In this document: piece by piece, positions 37,801-47,112 of the stretch | Layout: each line of letters starts with the position of its first letter | Position numbering within the stretch: the stretch's first letter is position 1 | Assembly: GCA_027676805.1 (NCBI GenBank) | Contig: JAQENU010000002.1 | Location: 124,001-188,000 of the forward strand | From: Coprobacillaceae bacterium UN01-12pH3A | Lineage (GTDB): Bacteria; Bacillota_I; Bacilli_A; Erysipelotrichales; Coprobacillaceae | Direction of reading: 5' to 3' | Length of the DNA stretch: 64,000 bases | The notes under the pieces: generated by a model | The model's database searches: none | What the model was told of the DNA's origin: nothing | What the model saw: only the letters and a program-made list of their open reading frames with translations | Program-made: the position numbers and the translations under genes

Positions 37801-40800
37801 AAGTCACTGTATCAACGGTAATTTGCTCGATAATCGCTATATTTTCACTAAAGGTTTTCGTTACCTCTTTAATACGGGTCAATAAAGCATCGGCACGAAT
37901 TCGCATCGCCTCTAAAATTCCTTTATCTTCGATACTTAAACGATTGTCACCGGTTATTTGATAGGCTTTGACTTGTGCGATGACTTCCTCAACAATAGCT
38001 TTATCACTTGACTTGATATTTTCTACAGTGAGTGACTTAATCGGTAATTCCAAAGCTGTAATTGTATTAGATAATTCATTAATCGCTTCAAGCAGTTGTG
38101 TGGCTTTCGCCTGTGCTTCCAATAAAGTCGTATTGCTGCTTCCTGATTCAAGCAGGCTGGTATTGATTTCATTTAACTCCTGCTGATATCGTTCGATGAT
38201 TCCTTTATCTTTACTGCCAATAGTTAAAGCGGAATAACGATCTAATGACTGATTAATACCTGTCACGATATTCTGTTCATCTCGCAAGGGCTGAAGATAG
38301 TCATTGATCTCTTGGATTAGGTTTTCTCTTCTGACATTGACCTCTTCGGTTAATTTTCCATAATAATTCGCTCCGTTGTTGACATTCTCTAATAAAGTGT
38401 CAAACTGACCACGGTCATTATATACAAGGGCTGGGTAGCTTGTCTTTAATCCACTCAGCTCATTTTCATAGCCTTGAATAATTAACATATTTATACTTTG
38501 TTCTTTCAGCATGATTTGTGCATCTAATGCATTGTATTCTTCCATACTTAATACTGTCTGTTGTCCAACCAGTTCATCTCTCATCCTTTTGATGGCTTCA
38601 TTCAATGCTGACGGATCAGATGGTGTTTCAATAATCTTAAAAGTCATTTGCGAATGATTTGCTCCATCCGTTGCTTCAATCGTATACGATTGTTTATCTT
38701 TTGCTTCTAAAGTCAGGATTTTAAAGCCATCTTCATTGGTAATGAAGTTTGTATATGTCGTTCCGTTCATCGTAACTGACTTTAAATTCTGATCTTTTAT
38801 GACAATTCGATGCTGTAAATAATACTCTCCATTATCAACCACACCCTCGATCATCGGCGGTGTTTTATCGATGGAATTGACTGTATAAACTGCACTGGAA
38901 TGATTGCCGGCATAGTCTTCTACCGATATTTCATAGCCATCCGATGTATCTACATCAAATGTATAAAGACCGTCTCCTAAATCGGTTAAAGGATAATCTT
39001 TTGCAGGGTTTAAATAACTTTTCACCTGTAAGGTACTGCTTTTAATTCCGGTTCCGATATCACTGACTTTAAATTTTAAGGTCTTAGAAACAGCCGGGGT
39101 TTCTAACTCCTCCAAAGATGTTAAAAGAGTAATTTTTGGTGCAGTGTCGTCTCCTTCAAAAATAACCTTTATCTTTTTAGACACACTCTCGCCATCTCTT
39201 GATAAGGTCAGGGTGAAGGTTTGTTCTGTATCATATTGTGAAGCATACATCTTAGTGATTTTTACTTCAATACCATTTAACGAAAGCAAATCACTGATAA
39301 AATCGGGAAAAGCAAACGTAATGCTGTCATCGATAGAACTTCCTTCGGTTAAATATTTTAATACCGTTTCACTGGCTGTTCCTGATGGCACGGTAATTGT
39401 ATCAATCACTTTTAACAGATTGACTAATAATAGATCTTTTATAGTGTTTGTTACTTTTATATCAATTATTTTATCCACCAAAACATTAGTGACTGCCACT
39501 TCATCTGTTCCTAACACACTGGCATTATCACTGGTGACTTCTAAGTGCTGATGATTGGATAATGGCAATTTAAAAGTATAATTCTTCCCCTCAATCACAT
39601 CAACAAAATAGGTTCCAGACTGTTCTCCGGAAACATTAAAGGTTAGACAATAACTGCGGACTGTTTCTGATGAAGGCGTATCTTTAGTTAGATTTTCTAA
39701 TTTTGCTAATGCATCCAATGCTTCCTTGTAGGCATCCTCCGTATCAAATTTATCCGGTGAAAGCCAAGTATCCTCTTTTTCTCCTTCAACATCCTTAGTT
39801 ACTAATTCCTCATATTTATCATTTAAATCGGCTGCAGCTTCTACCTTTTTAAGGTCATCTACCGTCGTCAGATCTTCTTTAGAATCCGGCAGTTTCGAAA
39901 TAGCATCAAGCAATGGATCCAAATACTCCTCTTTTACAATGCCATCCACCTTTTTCTCTGCTTCTTCAAGCTTGGTTTTTGAATCCTCACTGACATAGTC
40001 CTTTGCATCTTTGCTCAAATCTTCAAATTTATCTTTTGCTTCATCTACTTTTGGTTTTTCTTCTTTAATATTATCTTTTGTAATCGCTTCTGGCTCCGGT
40101 AAGGTTTCATCAATAAAATCATCAACAGCTTTAGCGTCCACTTTCTCCGTTGAAATCTTAGTATCGGCATCTAGGCTTGAATAGTAAGTCAGATCAGCAG
40201 ACTGCCCAACCTCTAATGTTCCCAAATCAAAATAAAGGAAAATATCCCCATCCATATAGGTTCTGGTTCCGTTTAGATCGCTGTTGTTAGCTGTTTTCAT
40301 ATAGCCTTTTTCATTATAGATATCATTGAAGGCAAAAACATAGGAAGTTCCGTTTAATGCGTACCCTGCCGTTGCTCGTGAGTCAGCTGCGTAGAAAATA
40401 AACGGTGCATCATTAATCTTCCCATAAGCTGTCACTTTCGCCGAAACACCGGGTACATTTTGAACATAGTTATGTGTATCATATGAAGAATATGAATTTT
40501 GATCAGGATCAAATGAGCGCATATAGCGAACATTCTCCAAAACTTCACCACTGATGTTTTCTAATTTTACTTTAGTCGTATAAAGCTGATCGTCTACTCC
40601 CAAATAAACTTCCTGTGTTACTTTTATCTTGCCATTAAAAATAGTTCCTGTCGTTAACGCGCCAATCACTTCTTTTTTTTCGTTATAAATAAAATCCGTA
40701 GAGAAGTTATCATCAATATTGATCTTCTTGCTTGTCGCCGTGTTCGCCGCTGAAGCATATGCCTTAGATGATCCATTGATCCCTACAGTCCAGCCTTCAT

Positions 40801-41584
40801 CGATCGTTCCCGGCATAAAGAAATCATTTGTCTTCGATTTCATTCCGCTGTACCAACCGTTTTCATTGGCAATCATACCTATGCGGCTAGTCGTTTGCGG
40901 CAATAAATTACTGTTAGTATTATGAAAATTTGATGGTGCACTTCCAACTGAACCAAAAGAACCAAGACTGCTGATTCCCAGTTCAATATAATTTCCACCG
41001 ATAAAACGATCCCCGCTTGTATTTTTTCCACTGATTAATTGTGTGACCCTGCTTTCCGCATGTGCTGATGTAACAGCAGTCAAACACATACTCACCGCAA
41101 TAGATAAAGCTAAACCGCCTTTTAAAGTACGGCTCATCATTTGATGACGGTAAGATTTATTTTCTTTAAGTTGATTCAGATATTTTTTGATCATCTCTTT
41201 ACTTACTCTTTTATTTAAAGAATGACCTATTGTTTGACTCCTTTCTTTTATTTTTTTATATTGCTGTATAAAAACTATTTTAATATTCCTATTTTTGTTT
41301 GTTATATCTCTTAGTGTCTTAATTTTCTTCTTTCTATATCCAGAAAAATGCTGAGCTTCCACAAAAAAGATGTATTTTACCCAAGCAAAAGCACGCTGAC
41401 TCCTTTGTTTTAGAGTCTGCAAGTTTTGGTTTAACTGATTTATCCAATGTAAAACCCGCTCTTTGAATGCCCTTATCCCTATCATAAAGAGGTAACGTAT
41501 ACAAAACAGCATGAAATGCCAGCCTAGTTTTCGCTCTTTATGATGGGATGATCTTAATTCTTTTTTATTGTTTTCTTCTTGCAT
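34835..41584 (-). CDS. Giant repeat-containing surface protein (2249 aa) with delayed signal peptide
   Basis: From the ATG 6 nt after GGAGGGG. Residues 1-150 are basic and look cytoplasmic; the hydrophobic signal (LALSIAVSMCLTAVTSAHA) ends near 176, far later than normal. Then come a beta-rich domain with ISGKNTSGDRFIGGNYIELG, an acidic helical linker, Ig-like parts (IDKTPPMIEGVVDNG), and about 12 degenerate helical repeats of ~70 aa. The C-terminus has a beta domain shared with the propeller protein at 58.2 kb, then VADTSDTT, a hydrophobic helix and KKKYIR. This resembles a sortase tail, but the LPxTG-type motif is degenerate. Probably an adhesin or cell-wall stalk; the ligand is unknown. 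Confidence 0.8.
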   Translation of the reverse strand: MQEENNKKELRSSHHKERKLGWHFMLFCIRYLFMIGIRAFKERVLHWINQLNQNLQTLKQRSQRAFAWVKYIFFVEAQHFSGYRKKKIKTLRDITNKNRNIKIVFIQQYKKIKERSQTIGHSLNKRVSKEMIKKYLNQLKENKSYRHQMMSRTLKGGLALSIAVSMCLTAVTSAHAESRVTQLISGKNTSGDRFIGGNYIELGISSLGSFGSVGSAPSNFHNTNSNLLPQTTSRIGMIANENGWYSGMKSKTNDFFMPGTIDEGWTVGINGSSKAYASAANTATSKKINIDDNFSTDFIYNEKKEVIGALTTGTIFNGKIKVTQEVYLGVDDQLYTTKVKLENISGEVLENVRYMRSFDPDQNSYSSYDTHNYVQNVPGVSAKVTAYGKINDAPFIFYAADSRATAGYALNGTSYVFAFNDIYNEKGYMKTANNSDLNGTRTYMDGDIFLYFDLGTLEVGQSADLTYYSSLDADTKISTEKVDAKAVDDFIDETLPEPEAITKDNIKEEKPKVDEAKDKFEDLSKDAKDYVSEDSKTKLEEAEKKVDGIVKEEYLDPLLDAISKLPDSKEDLTTVDDLKKVEAAADLNDKYEELVTKDVEGEKEDTWLSPDKFDTEDAYKEALDALAKLENLTKDTPSSETVRSYCLTFNVSGEQSGTYFVDVIEGKNYTFKLPLSNHQHLEVTSDNASVLGTDEVAVTNVLVDKIIDIKVTNTIKDLLLVNLLKVIDTITVPSGTASETVLKYLTEGSSIDDSITFAFPDFISDLLSLNGIEVKITKMYASQYDTEQTFTLTLSRDGESVSKKIKVIFEGDDTAPKITLLTSLEELETPAVSKTLKFKVSDIGTGIKSSTLQVKSYLNPAKDYPLTDLGDGLYTFDVDTSDGYEISVEDYAGNHSSAVYTVNSIDKTPPMIEGVVDNGEYYLQHRIVIKDQNLKSVTMNGTTYTNFITNEDGFKILTLEAKDKQSYTIEATDGANHSQMTFKIIETPSDPSALNEAIKRMRDELVGQQTVLSMEEYNALDAQIMLKEQSINMLIIQGYENELSGLKTSYPALVYNDRGQFDTLLENVNNGANYYGKLTEEVNVRRENLIQEINDYLQPLRDEQNIVTGINQSLDRYSALTIGSKDKGIIERYQQELNEINTSLLESGSSNTTLLEAQAKATQLLEAINELSNTITALELPIKSLTVENIKSSDKAIVEEVIAQVKAYQITGDNRLSIEDKGILEAMRIRADALLTRIKEVTKTFSENIAIIEQITVDTVTLESYQQASLAYAKLEELHSNLTSEEITKLTKLKEHLDALKNKVDLDSIADIDSTIRDLTVATVTEDQRTTITDVISAIDELLALDATTENQKVLLNQKRANAQTLIDQLNIIQEAVTLAAAGLNDYEIENVNSDQTLAIETAQQAIQKVKTDYSNQLSVSQIEVLDLALAKGEALLAKIEEIAKKIEKINQAAAIDLNTVTSANQPLITEALGAILDITSNLTDDEAASINGHKEKLENLNAKIEEIIRYLNKLEVLSSIDIGDITIDILKEFEDIQKLDYSQHLTLEQKTTIDEQLNKIKELTQQLDNIDDAIMQIENQLTGITLANIKTSDEMQVLSAQTALNAFPYAQEILTVSQKARLTKLAENINAFLAKMSTLHEQLTTIENLLQNLTETTVKTTDAEAVALAKEKITKMLDMDKDNLLVSQINHLTDNLSNKIPALEAKIKAANDALKAVENALAGFDSSIFNQAYQLTAKSGGINFENVNLEHESLVNQAIMTIEEALLNTSLSDSAIQQLNHQLGVLNQLKDCIQDIRLQMNIIDHHLENISAKDVTSDDQNKIDEVKKAIDLMENNYQTNMNEDQKESIANEKIKIEALENILLRVEEALSKVGDVLNGYDESTIKEIDLETIKKIEDQIDAIKKEWNQNLSDNEQTQLTDHQTTISQLESKVEALQKELQAIEEAIKDLNEDNVVISDKDKVGSIVDQIESVHHNYQNNLTEKNKTDLEKQSDKADTLLTKIEDSIKLNEQLKQLESLDFNTAESVEQLKEWIYLYDQLSPQQQAQFDKNKIDYYRDVIQYGLVDKIKNEDTTIVGLDGTKFINGTQLHIKDVFNKLDTHTNQQMNSSLNRHFNGYELIALYNIHLTYKDVLIQPDGMITIILKIPGNINQYEDIKAVYVNDNGDVVEYPFIIKDGFIYIETNHFSYYGIIAKAKESLSDNSFNISQNETQNQVADTSDTTLINAYAMMGLVSLGAVAWLEKKKYIR
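35520..38060 (-). repeat. Helical repeat region of the giant surface protein
   Basis: About 12 units of 65-85 residues, each ending with a strand-breaking short segment such as TGITLANIKTSD, NISAKDVTSDD or DLNEDNVVISD, followed by two or three amphipathic helices with patterns like NLTxEQKxxI and KIxxLxxxI. Units are too diverged to see as DNA repeats. Reminiscent of FIVAR/GA-type helical bundles. Confidence 0.7.
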
Positions 41585-41621
41585 TATGACCCCTCCATCT
41601 ATATACAGTTCTCTATAAGCT

Positions 41622-41630
41622 ATTATATCA
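41622..41630 (-). promoter_or_regulatory. Extended -10 promoter of the giant surface protein
   Basis: Minus strand TGA-TATAAT (41630-41622). No clear -35; start near 41615, 31 nt before the ATG. Confidence 0.5.
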
Positions 41631-41687
41631 ATAATGAATAAGCTCAATTTCAAAGAATCTCAAAGATTTGTCGGTGAAAATAGAGTA

Positions 41688-41724
41688 TAAAAAAACAGGA
41701 CAATCCGTTTACCGCTTACCCTGT
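41688..41724 (-). terminator. Terminator after the histidine kinase gene
   Basis: ACAGG (41695-41699) pairs with CCTGT (41720-41724) with a partly paired loop; seven T follow on the minus strand. It separates the two-component genes from the giant protein gene. Confidence 0.65.
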
Positions 41725-41726
41725 CT

Positions 41727-43613
41727 TTATTTTTTTATCAGTTTTATTAAGAAAGTCGTCTGTCCTGCTTTGGATTCTGCTTCCATTTCTCCCACATGTG
41801 CCTCTATTATTTTCTTACAGATCGACAACCCTAAACCGCTGTGATGCTCAGCGCCGGTCGTATAATGCCGTTCAAAAATATGTGGCAATGCCGCTTGTTC
41901 AATGCCTTTTCCCTGATTGGTAATCTTGATTTGATAGCTAATCGCATCTTGAAGTAATTCAATCCTAATAGGTAAATTGATTTCACCGTATTCAATTGCG
42001 TTGCTTATGATATTTTCTATGCAGAGCATCATTTTTTCCTGATCTACATAGAGTTCATAGTCTTCTCCGATGATCTCTAAAGTCATTCCCGTTTGCATTA
42101 AAAGTACCTCTAGTTTCTCTTGAACAGAAGCTAATAACGCTTTGATCGAAATCATTTCTTTATGTAATGACAGTTCTTTATTTACATCCAATATTTGCAG
42201 ATGGGTAATTCTTTTTGATAATATCTGTACCTTTTTAGCCATCTGATCTAACAAATAGGCTTCCTTATTTTGCTTTTTAGCAATCCCGCTGTTCAGCAAT
42301 TCCACATAACCCAGCAGAGAAGATGCCGGGGCTTTTAAGTCATGGGCGACATCAAAAATATAGTCTTTCAGCTGATCCTGTTGAATGGTCAGGCTTTTAT
42401 ACGCTTTATATAAAGAAAGTTTTTCATTAACCATTAAAATTGAAAAATATGCAATCAAAGCAAATCCGGAAATTTCACTTCCCCACCCCAAATAAATCGG
42501 TTCGTACCAAAATGTGTTATCCATAAATAAACTGACTGCAAAGAAGATGACTAAAGCTGATAGGCATTTTAACGAAAGATTCTGCGGCTTCGAAGCATGC
42601 TTTAAGATCACATAAAGCATCATCGCACCAAAAAGATACTTATAGACTGTCCCAATATGTCCTAGAAGGATAATCATTTCATAGCGATGAGAGATAAAGA
42701 AAGTAGGCACAATCAAGCTGATTGCCAAGATATTGATTCCTGCAATGGCCCAACGCTTAGACACTTTAATTTGATACTGCCACAAAACAAGGAGCAGGAC
42801 AAAATAAATCAGGAAATAGTAACTGACATCTTCCAGCCGATACCATAAAAAGGAACGATTGACGATTAATAAATGAATAATTCCATACAACACATAGCAT
42901 AAATAGCTGAAACAAACTAAAGAAAAATAACCGTCTCTTGCCTGTCTGCCGGCAAATAAATAGGTAAAAAGACAAACCACTCCCATCACAAGAGGCAAGA
43001 AGCTTTGCAGACCTTTGATCAGTGTCTGAGCACTTTGGTAGATATTGATCTGCTGATTACTGCCATAAGCAATCGGATAAATCATGCCGCTGTAGTAGTG
43101 ATCGTAGTCGCTTACCTGAATAATAATCTCATTGCAGGACTGGGTTGTAAATGTGACAGCCGTACTTAGTATTTTAGGCTCATAACGCTCTTTTTCGACT
43201 TCGCCGCTTTTATAGACAAGCTGTCCATTAATATAAAGATGATAAGCAGAATAAATCTCCGGCAATTGAAGAGTAACAACTTTATTCTCCTGTTCAAAGA
43301 TACGCAGCCGATAGGTTGCCTGACCGTGCGGATTTTTCGTCTTATCTCCTAATTCAAAACCGCTGTACTCTCCAATATCTATATATTGCGAGGGCTGATA
43401 CTCCTGAATAGTTTCCGGGGTCAGCAGTAAATCCTCATAAAATTCCCATTGCTTCGTTAGAAAATGCAGGTCTTGGTCAGAAGCGGTGTAATCCACGACT
43501 CCACAGATGGCATCGATATCATTATATGTATATTTGTTGTCAAACCTTTGAATAAACATATTGAAAAGAAGTGCAAAAAAGAAGGCACCGATAATGAATT
43601 TATATTTTTTCAT
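41727..43613 (-). CDS. Sensor histidine kinase, 7TMR-DISM type
   Basis: 628 aa from the ATG 8 nt after GAGGAGG; an in-frame GTG lies at 43622. One N-terminal helix, an extracellular jelly-roll-like DISMED2-type domain (about 30-190, with ATYRLRI and YHLYINGQLVYKSGEV), seven transmembrane helices (about 200-400), then HisKA with FDVAHDLKAPASS (phospho-His 424) and HATPase with IENIISNAIEYG and HSGLGLSIC. The DISM module usually binds carbohydrates or other small ligands outside the cell. It pairs with the response regulator 14 bp upstream. Confidence 0.9.
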   Translation of the reverse strand: MKKYKFIIGAFFFALLFNMFIQRFDNKYTYNDIDAICGVVDYTASDQDLHFLTKQWEFYEDLLLTPETIQEYQPSQYIDIGEYSGFELGDKTKNPHGQATYRLRIFEQENKVVTLQLPEIYSAYHLYINGQLVYKSGEVEKERYEPKILSTAVTFTTQSCNEIIIQVSDYDHYYSGMIYPIAYGSNQQINIYQSAQTLIKGLQSFLPLVMGVVCLFTYLFAGRQARDGYFSLVCFSYLCYVLYGIIHLLIVNRSFLWYRLEDVSYYFLIYFVLLLVLWQYQIKVSKRWAIAGINILAISLIVPTFFISHRYEMIILLGHIGTVYKYLFGAMMLYVILKHASKPQNLSLKCLSALVIFFAVSLFMDNTFWYEPIYLGWGSEISGFALIAYFSILMVNEKLSLYKAYKSLTIQQDQLKDYIFDVAHDLKAPASSLLGYVELLNSGIAKKQNKEAYLLDQMAKKVQILSKRITHLQILDVNKELSLHKEMISIKALLASVQEKLEVLLMQTGMTLEIIGEDYELYVDQEKMMLCIENIISNAIEYGEINLPIRIELLQDAISYQIKITNQGKGIEQAALPHIFERHYTTGAEHHSGLGLSICKKIIEAHVGEMEAESKAGQTTFLIKLIKK

Positions 43614-43627
43614 TATGACCACCTCCT

Positions 43628-44308
43628 CTAGCCAATATATTTATATCCTTTGCCCCACACGGTTTGAATATATTTATGCGTTGGGCTTATTTGACCGATC
43701 TTTTTTCTCAGATTCGATATATGCACATTTACCATGCGGGTATCTTTATTGTAGCCTTCTTCCCATATCTGTGAATAAATCTCCTTCTCACTGTAAATAA
43801 CATTGGGATGTGCTGCAAGCAATCGAAAAATATCCATTTCGGTGGTCGTTAATTCTATCGATTGATCCAAAACAGACAGGGTTTCATTGCTAATATCCAA
43901 CATCAGATTACCAAATTCAAATTTTGTCTGTTGTTTAAGTAAATGTTTATCTTTAAGACGAGTGATGATTCTTAAACGCAGTTCTTCTAGGCTGAATGGC
44001 TTGCTTAAAAAATCATCTCCGCCCAACTCAAAAGCCTGAATGCGATTGTTTTCTTCATGATGATTAGTTAAAAAGATTATCGGAAGATTTTCATCATAGC
44101 GGCGAATCTGCTGGCATAAGTCAAAACCATCGCGATCGGGAAGTTCAATATCCAAGATAATCAAATCGGGTATTTTCTTTTCCATTTCTTCATCGAGAAA
44201 CCGTCCGCGGTAAATTTTACGGAAATAAAATCCTTTATCTACTAAATACATTTCTACGATTTCTGTTAGGTCTTGATCATCATCAATCATTAAAATATCA
44301 TTTTGCAC
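43628..44308 (-). CDS. OmpR/PhoB-family response regulator
   Basis: 226 aa, GTG start 8 nt after AGGAG. Receiver domain with acidic DDD (8-11), phospho-acceptor D53 (LDIELPD), Thr/Ser switch (FLTNHH) and Lys (LSKPFS); C-terminal winged helix (about 130-226: LTTTEMDIFRLLAAHPNVIY, MVNVHISNLRKKIG). It overlaps the surface protein gene by 11 bp and precedes the kinase, so the three form an operon. Confidence 0.94.
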   Translation of the reverse strand: MQNDILMIDDDQDLTEIVEMYLVDKGFYFRKIYRGRFLDEEMEKKIPDLIILDIELPDRDGFDLCQQIRRYDENLPIIFLTNHHEENNRIQAFELGGDDFLSKPFSLEELRLRIITRLKDKHLLKQQTKFEFGNLMLDISNETLSVLDQSIELTTTEMDIFRLLAAHPNVIYSEKEIYSQIWEEGYNKDTRMVNVHISNLRKKIGQISPTHKYIQTVWGKGYKYIG

Positions 44309-46136
44309 GTTTCTTTCTCCTAAAATATGTATGTCCCGCTAACAGCGCAGCCGATGGCACGCCGATCACTAGCAAAGGTTTTATCGTGGAGGTCTCTGAC
44401 TTTTCCTCACTTTTAGTCATGACTTTAGTCTCTAAAATCTCTTGATGGTCATGACTAGTTTTAACTACCTGATTTTCATCATTAATACTGAGGGTGACTG
44501 TTTCCTCCTGCTGATTCCATTCATTGATGTCTTGATGAGAAACAATAAATTCTTGATTGCCGATTATCATTAGGATATCTTCTCCGGCTTTATCTAATCC
44601 TTCGATTTGTTCAGGCTCAATCACAATTTCATCTTCCTGCCCAGGCACGTCATCTCGATTCTGATCGCCGCGATGCCCGCCGTTCCCATCAGGATCCCCA
44701 ACTTCAATTTCCGGCTCATCTTCTTCCGGTCTGTCGGTTATATTCGGTACATCCGTTTCACCATTAGGATCATTAACAGGGGGATTTAGTCCTGCAGGTG
44801 GTTTTACTTCTTCCTCCGGTATTTCAGGAATTACGGTTTCCCATATCCCATTCTCAAACTTTATTGTATTGCTGTAGCCTTCTCTCATGCCACCGGTGAT
44901 ATGTACTCTAAAATAGTAGGTCTTATCCGGCAAAAGTGAACTTACAGCCGGAATTTCATAATCCACATAAGCCGTATAAGAAGTATCATACGCCGAAGCT
45001 AAATACCACTCAAGGTCATCTTTATATTTTTTAAATCGGTTATTATCCATCGATACTTCAAAACTGGCACCTCTGTAATTAACAGGGTAAGACATATTGA
45101 AGCGAACATGATAAGTTTCATTGTAATAAAGGCATAGTGAAATATCCAAATTATCGATCGGTTCCGGTACAATCTCATGCACCTCCAAAACCAAATCCGA
45201 CTTGATCAAGGGGAGAAAGCGGGGATTAATCAGCAGTTTGCCTTTGATGATATTATGCTTAGACTGCAAATCAAACTGTGACAGATCCCAATCTACATCG
45301 ATATCTTCCCAGTATATGGAAATATGCGAAATAGAATTAACATCAAAATCATTCATATCGGTGACATAATAGGGTTCAAGTTCCTCATCTAATTCAAGAA
45401 TCCCTTCATGAATCTGATCGGCAGCGACTGCATTGTCATTCATCCATGTCTCATTGATATATGAATATTCAAATATATCAAACTGGTCTAAATTCTTTAA
45501 TTGATTAATTTCACAAAAAGATAACGAAAATTCATTATTACCGCGTTCTGCGTTCGGCAGCATTGAAATTGCGTTCTCTCCATCCGTCTCCCATTTTGCC
45601 GTTTCAAAAAAGACGTCATAACTGGATTCATACAGCATCGCATAACGAGGAGCTTTAAAAATAATAGGGAAAGCACGATTATAAGAGCCTTCAATATCCA
45701 GCTCCTGATCTTTTCCTACATAGACTGCATCTCCTTTTGATGCTGTTACATTCAGATAAGCGATCTGTGTATTGTAATACTTTGTTGAAGATTCACTGTC
45801 TAGCCAAAGTACCGGATGACTGTTTCCATTTAGATCCACTCCATCGCCAACAATTTTTAAATAAGGATCATCGAAAGACCCCTCTGCTTTAAGAATAAGA
45901 GAATAATTTTGTGTATTAATTGTTTTGGATTGTGAAGGAAATCTGAAATCACAAAACTCTGCATTATCAATCACTAGATCAGAGGTAAGAACAAACGTTG
46001 AAACTGCGTTGTCATTCATGTACCAGGCAAATAATTCTTCTTGGGTGTTCCCGTATTGAAGCATTTCTTTCGCATTGATCCTCTGCATTGGAAAAACAAA
46101 TAGTAAAGAAATCAAAAACATCGCTACCTTTTTCAT
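44298..46136 (-). CDS. Secreted, membrane-anchored surface protein of unknown function
   Basis: 612 aa from the ATG 8 nt after AAAGGGA; an ATG 18 bases upstream is possible. A signal peptide (MKKVAMFLISLLFVFPMQRI) ends near residue 22. The body is beta-rich; MNDNAVSTFVLTSDLVIDNA and a near copy MNDNAVAADQ further on suggest a duplicated module. A fibronectin-like part (DKTYYFRVHITGG) precedes a Pro/Glu/Asp linker, and the end has a hydrophobic helix plus FRRKKRAK. No LPxTG is visible. It heads the operon with the two-component system, so it may be part of the sensing apparatus. Confidence 0.78.
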   Translation of the reverse strand: MKKVAMFLISLLFVFPMQRINAKEMLQYGNTQEELFAWYMNDNAVSTFVLTSDLVIDNAEFCDFRFPSQSKTINTQNYSLILKAEGSFDDPYLKIVGDGVDLNGNSHPVLWLDSESSTKYYNTQIAYLNVTASKGDAVYVGKDQELDIEGSYNRAFPIIFKAPRYAMLYESSYDVFFETAKWETDGENAISMLPNAERGNNEFSLSFCEINQLKNLDQFDIFEYSYINETWMNDNAVAADQIHEGILELDEELEPYYVTDMNDFDVNSISHISIYWEDIDVDWDLSQFDLQSKHNIIKGKLLINPRFLPLIKSDLVLEVHEIVPEPIDNLDISLCLYYNETYHVRFNMSYPVNYRGASFEVSMDNNRFKKYKDDLEWYLASAYDTSYTAYVDYEIPAVSSLLPDKTYYFRVHITGGMREGYSNTIKFENGIWETVIPEIPEEEVKPPAGLNPPVNDPNGETDVPNITDRPEEDEPEIEVGDPDGNGGHRGDQNRDDVPGQEDEIVIEPEQIEGLDKAGEDILMIIGNQEFIVSHQDINEWNQQEETVTLSINDENQVVKTSHDHQEILETKVMTKSEEKSETSTIKPLLVIGVPSAALLAGHTYFRRKKRAK

Positions 46137-46210
46137 TCTCTTTATCCCTTTCATCTGTATTGTTAGATATAATGACCAGTCACTAGCATATGAATAACAG
46201 ATATTGCTTT

Positions 46211-46257
46211 AACGTATCTACGTTATAATATTACCTTGATATGTCGCTTATTGTCAA
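46211..46257 (-). promoter_or_regulatory. Promoter of the surface protein/two-component operon with palindrome at the start site
   Basis: Minus strand TTGACA (46257-46252), 18 bp, TAATAT (46233-46228). AACGTA-TC-TACGTT (46211-46224) is a perfect palindrome at the expected start. An orphan hairpin (AATGAGAA/TTCTCATT, 46268-46288) lies upstream. Confidence 0.55.
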
Positions 46258-46568
46258 CTTAGTAAAAAATGAGAAAAATCTTCTCATTATTTCAAAGTTT
46301 TTTCAATATGAGGCCTTTATATTTAGTGAGAAATATGTATCAATAAGTTATTTTAAAACTTATGATAAGTCCCAACTATTTACGAAACCACTTTTATTGA
46401 TCAACTAGATGATATTCAGCAAACCAAATATAACATAATGGTTAAAATAAAAAGATTTAATTAACGTTATCAGAAGTTGACAAATTGCCAACTATAATTG
46501 GTTGAACAAATCGATCACATCTGTAATACTGATCTTGCGATCGCAAAATAATATGAGGAGAATTAAAA

Positions 46569-46790
46569 GTATCCCGTCAGACGATTCCTAAATGGGAATC
46601 ATGTCAACCCTATCCCGATTTTCAGCGTCTTGTTTTATTAAGTGATTATTTTGGATTAACCCTAGATGAATTAGTAAGAGATATTGATGTACAGGAAGTG
46701 CGGGGAAAAATCTTAACAATGAAAAGTTATCTTCTTTATACAGCGATACTATCAGCTAAAATCGATAAAGAGCATATCAACAATAGATAG
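46569..46790 (+). pseudogene. Truncated XRE-type regulator remnant
   Basis: An open frame of 73 residues begins inside an HTH (VSRQTIPKWESCQPYPDFQR) and continues LVLLSDYFGLTLDELV, the usual end of an XRE domain, then stops. The first helices are missing; an upstream stretch with stops (RKII then GELK) hints at a deleted N-terminus. It lies in the 958-bp gap 46155-47112, which otherwise holds AT-rich DNA with no gene I can support. Confidence 0.55.
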
Positions 46791-46944
46791 CTTTGGTTCC
46801 CTCTGATATTCTTTAAAATTTTAGTTTATTTTTTATACACTCCCTCTGCGCATTGAAATAACCAATATATTAAATATATAGTTAAATTTCCTATGTCAAA
46901 GATGATTATATAAAAATATTTATTATTACTATCCGTATCTTTTA

Positions 46945-46972
46945 TTACATTTATCAAAAAATCTAGTATAAT
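46945..46972 (+). promoter_or_regulatory. Possible promoter of the PD-(D/E)XK-like gene
   Basis: TTACAT (46945-46950), 16 bp, TATAAT (46967-46972). The leader would be about 135 nt. Confidence 0.4.
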
Positions 46973-47112
46973 AATAATGTCACCTTATCACAAAGAAATT
47001 ATTATACAGAAAGATGTGATTGTGGTTGAAAATCATTGTTTTACTAAAATTCGGATTAGTAAATAAATCACTCTTCTAGCATTTAAAGAAGATCAGTTGA
47101 GGGGAGATTAGA

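Noticed and set aside
35520..38060. DNA-level tandem repeat array in the giant gene
   Set aside because: Units are recognisable only as protein patterns; the bases have diverged too far to call a DNA repeat or to suspect assembly collapse.
46155..46568. Insertion sequence or attachment site in the AT-rich gap
   Set aside because: No transposase fragment, terminal inverted repeats or target duplication were seen.
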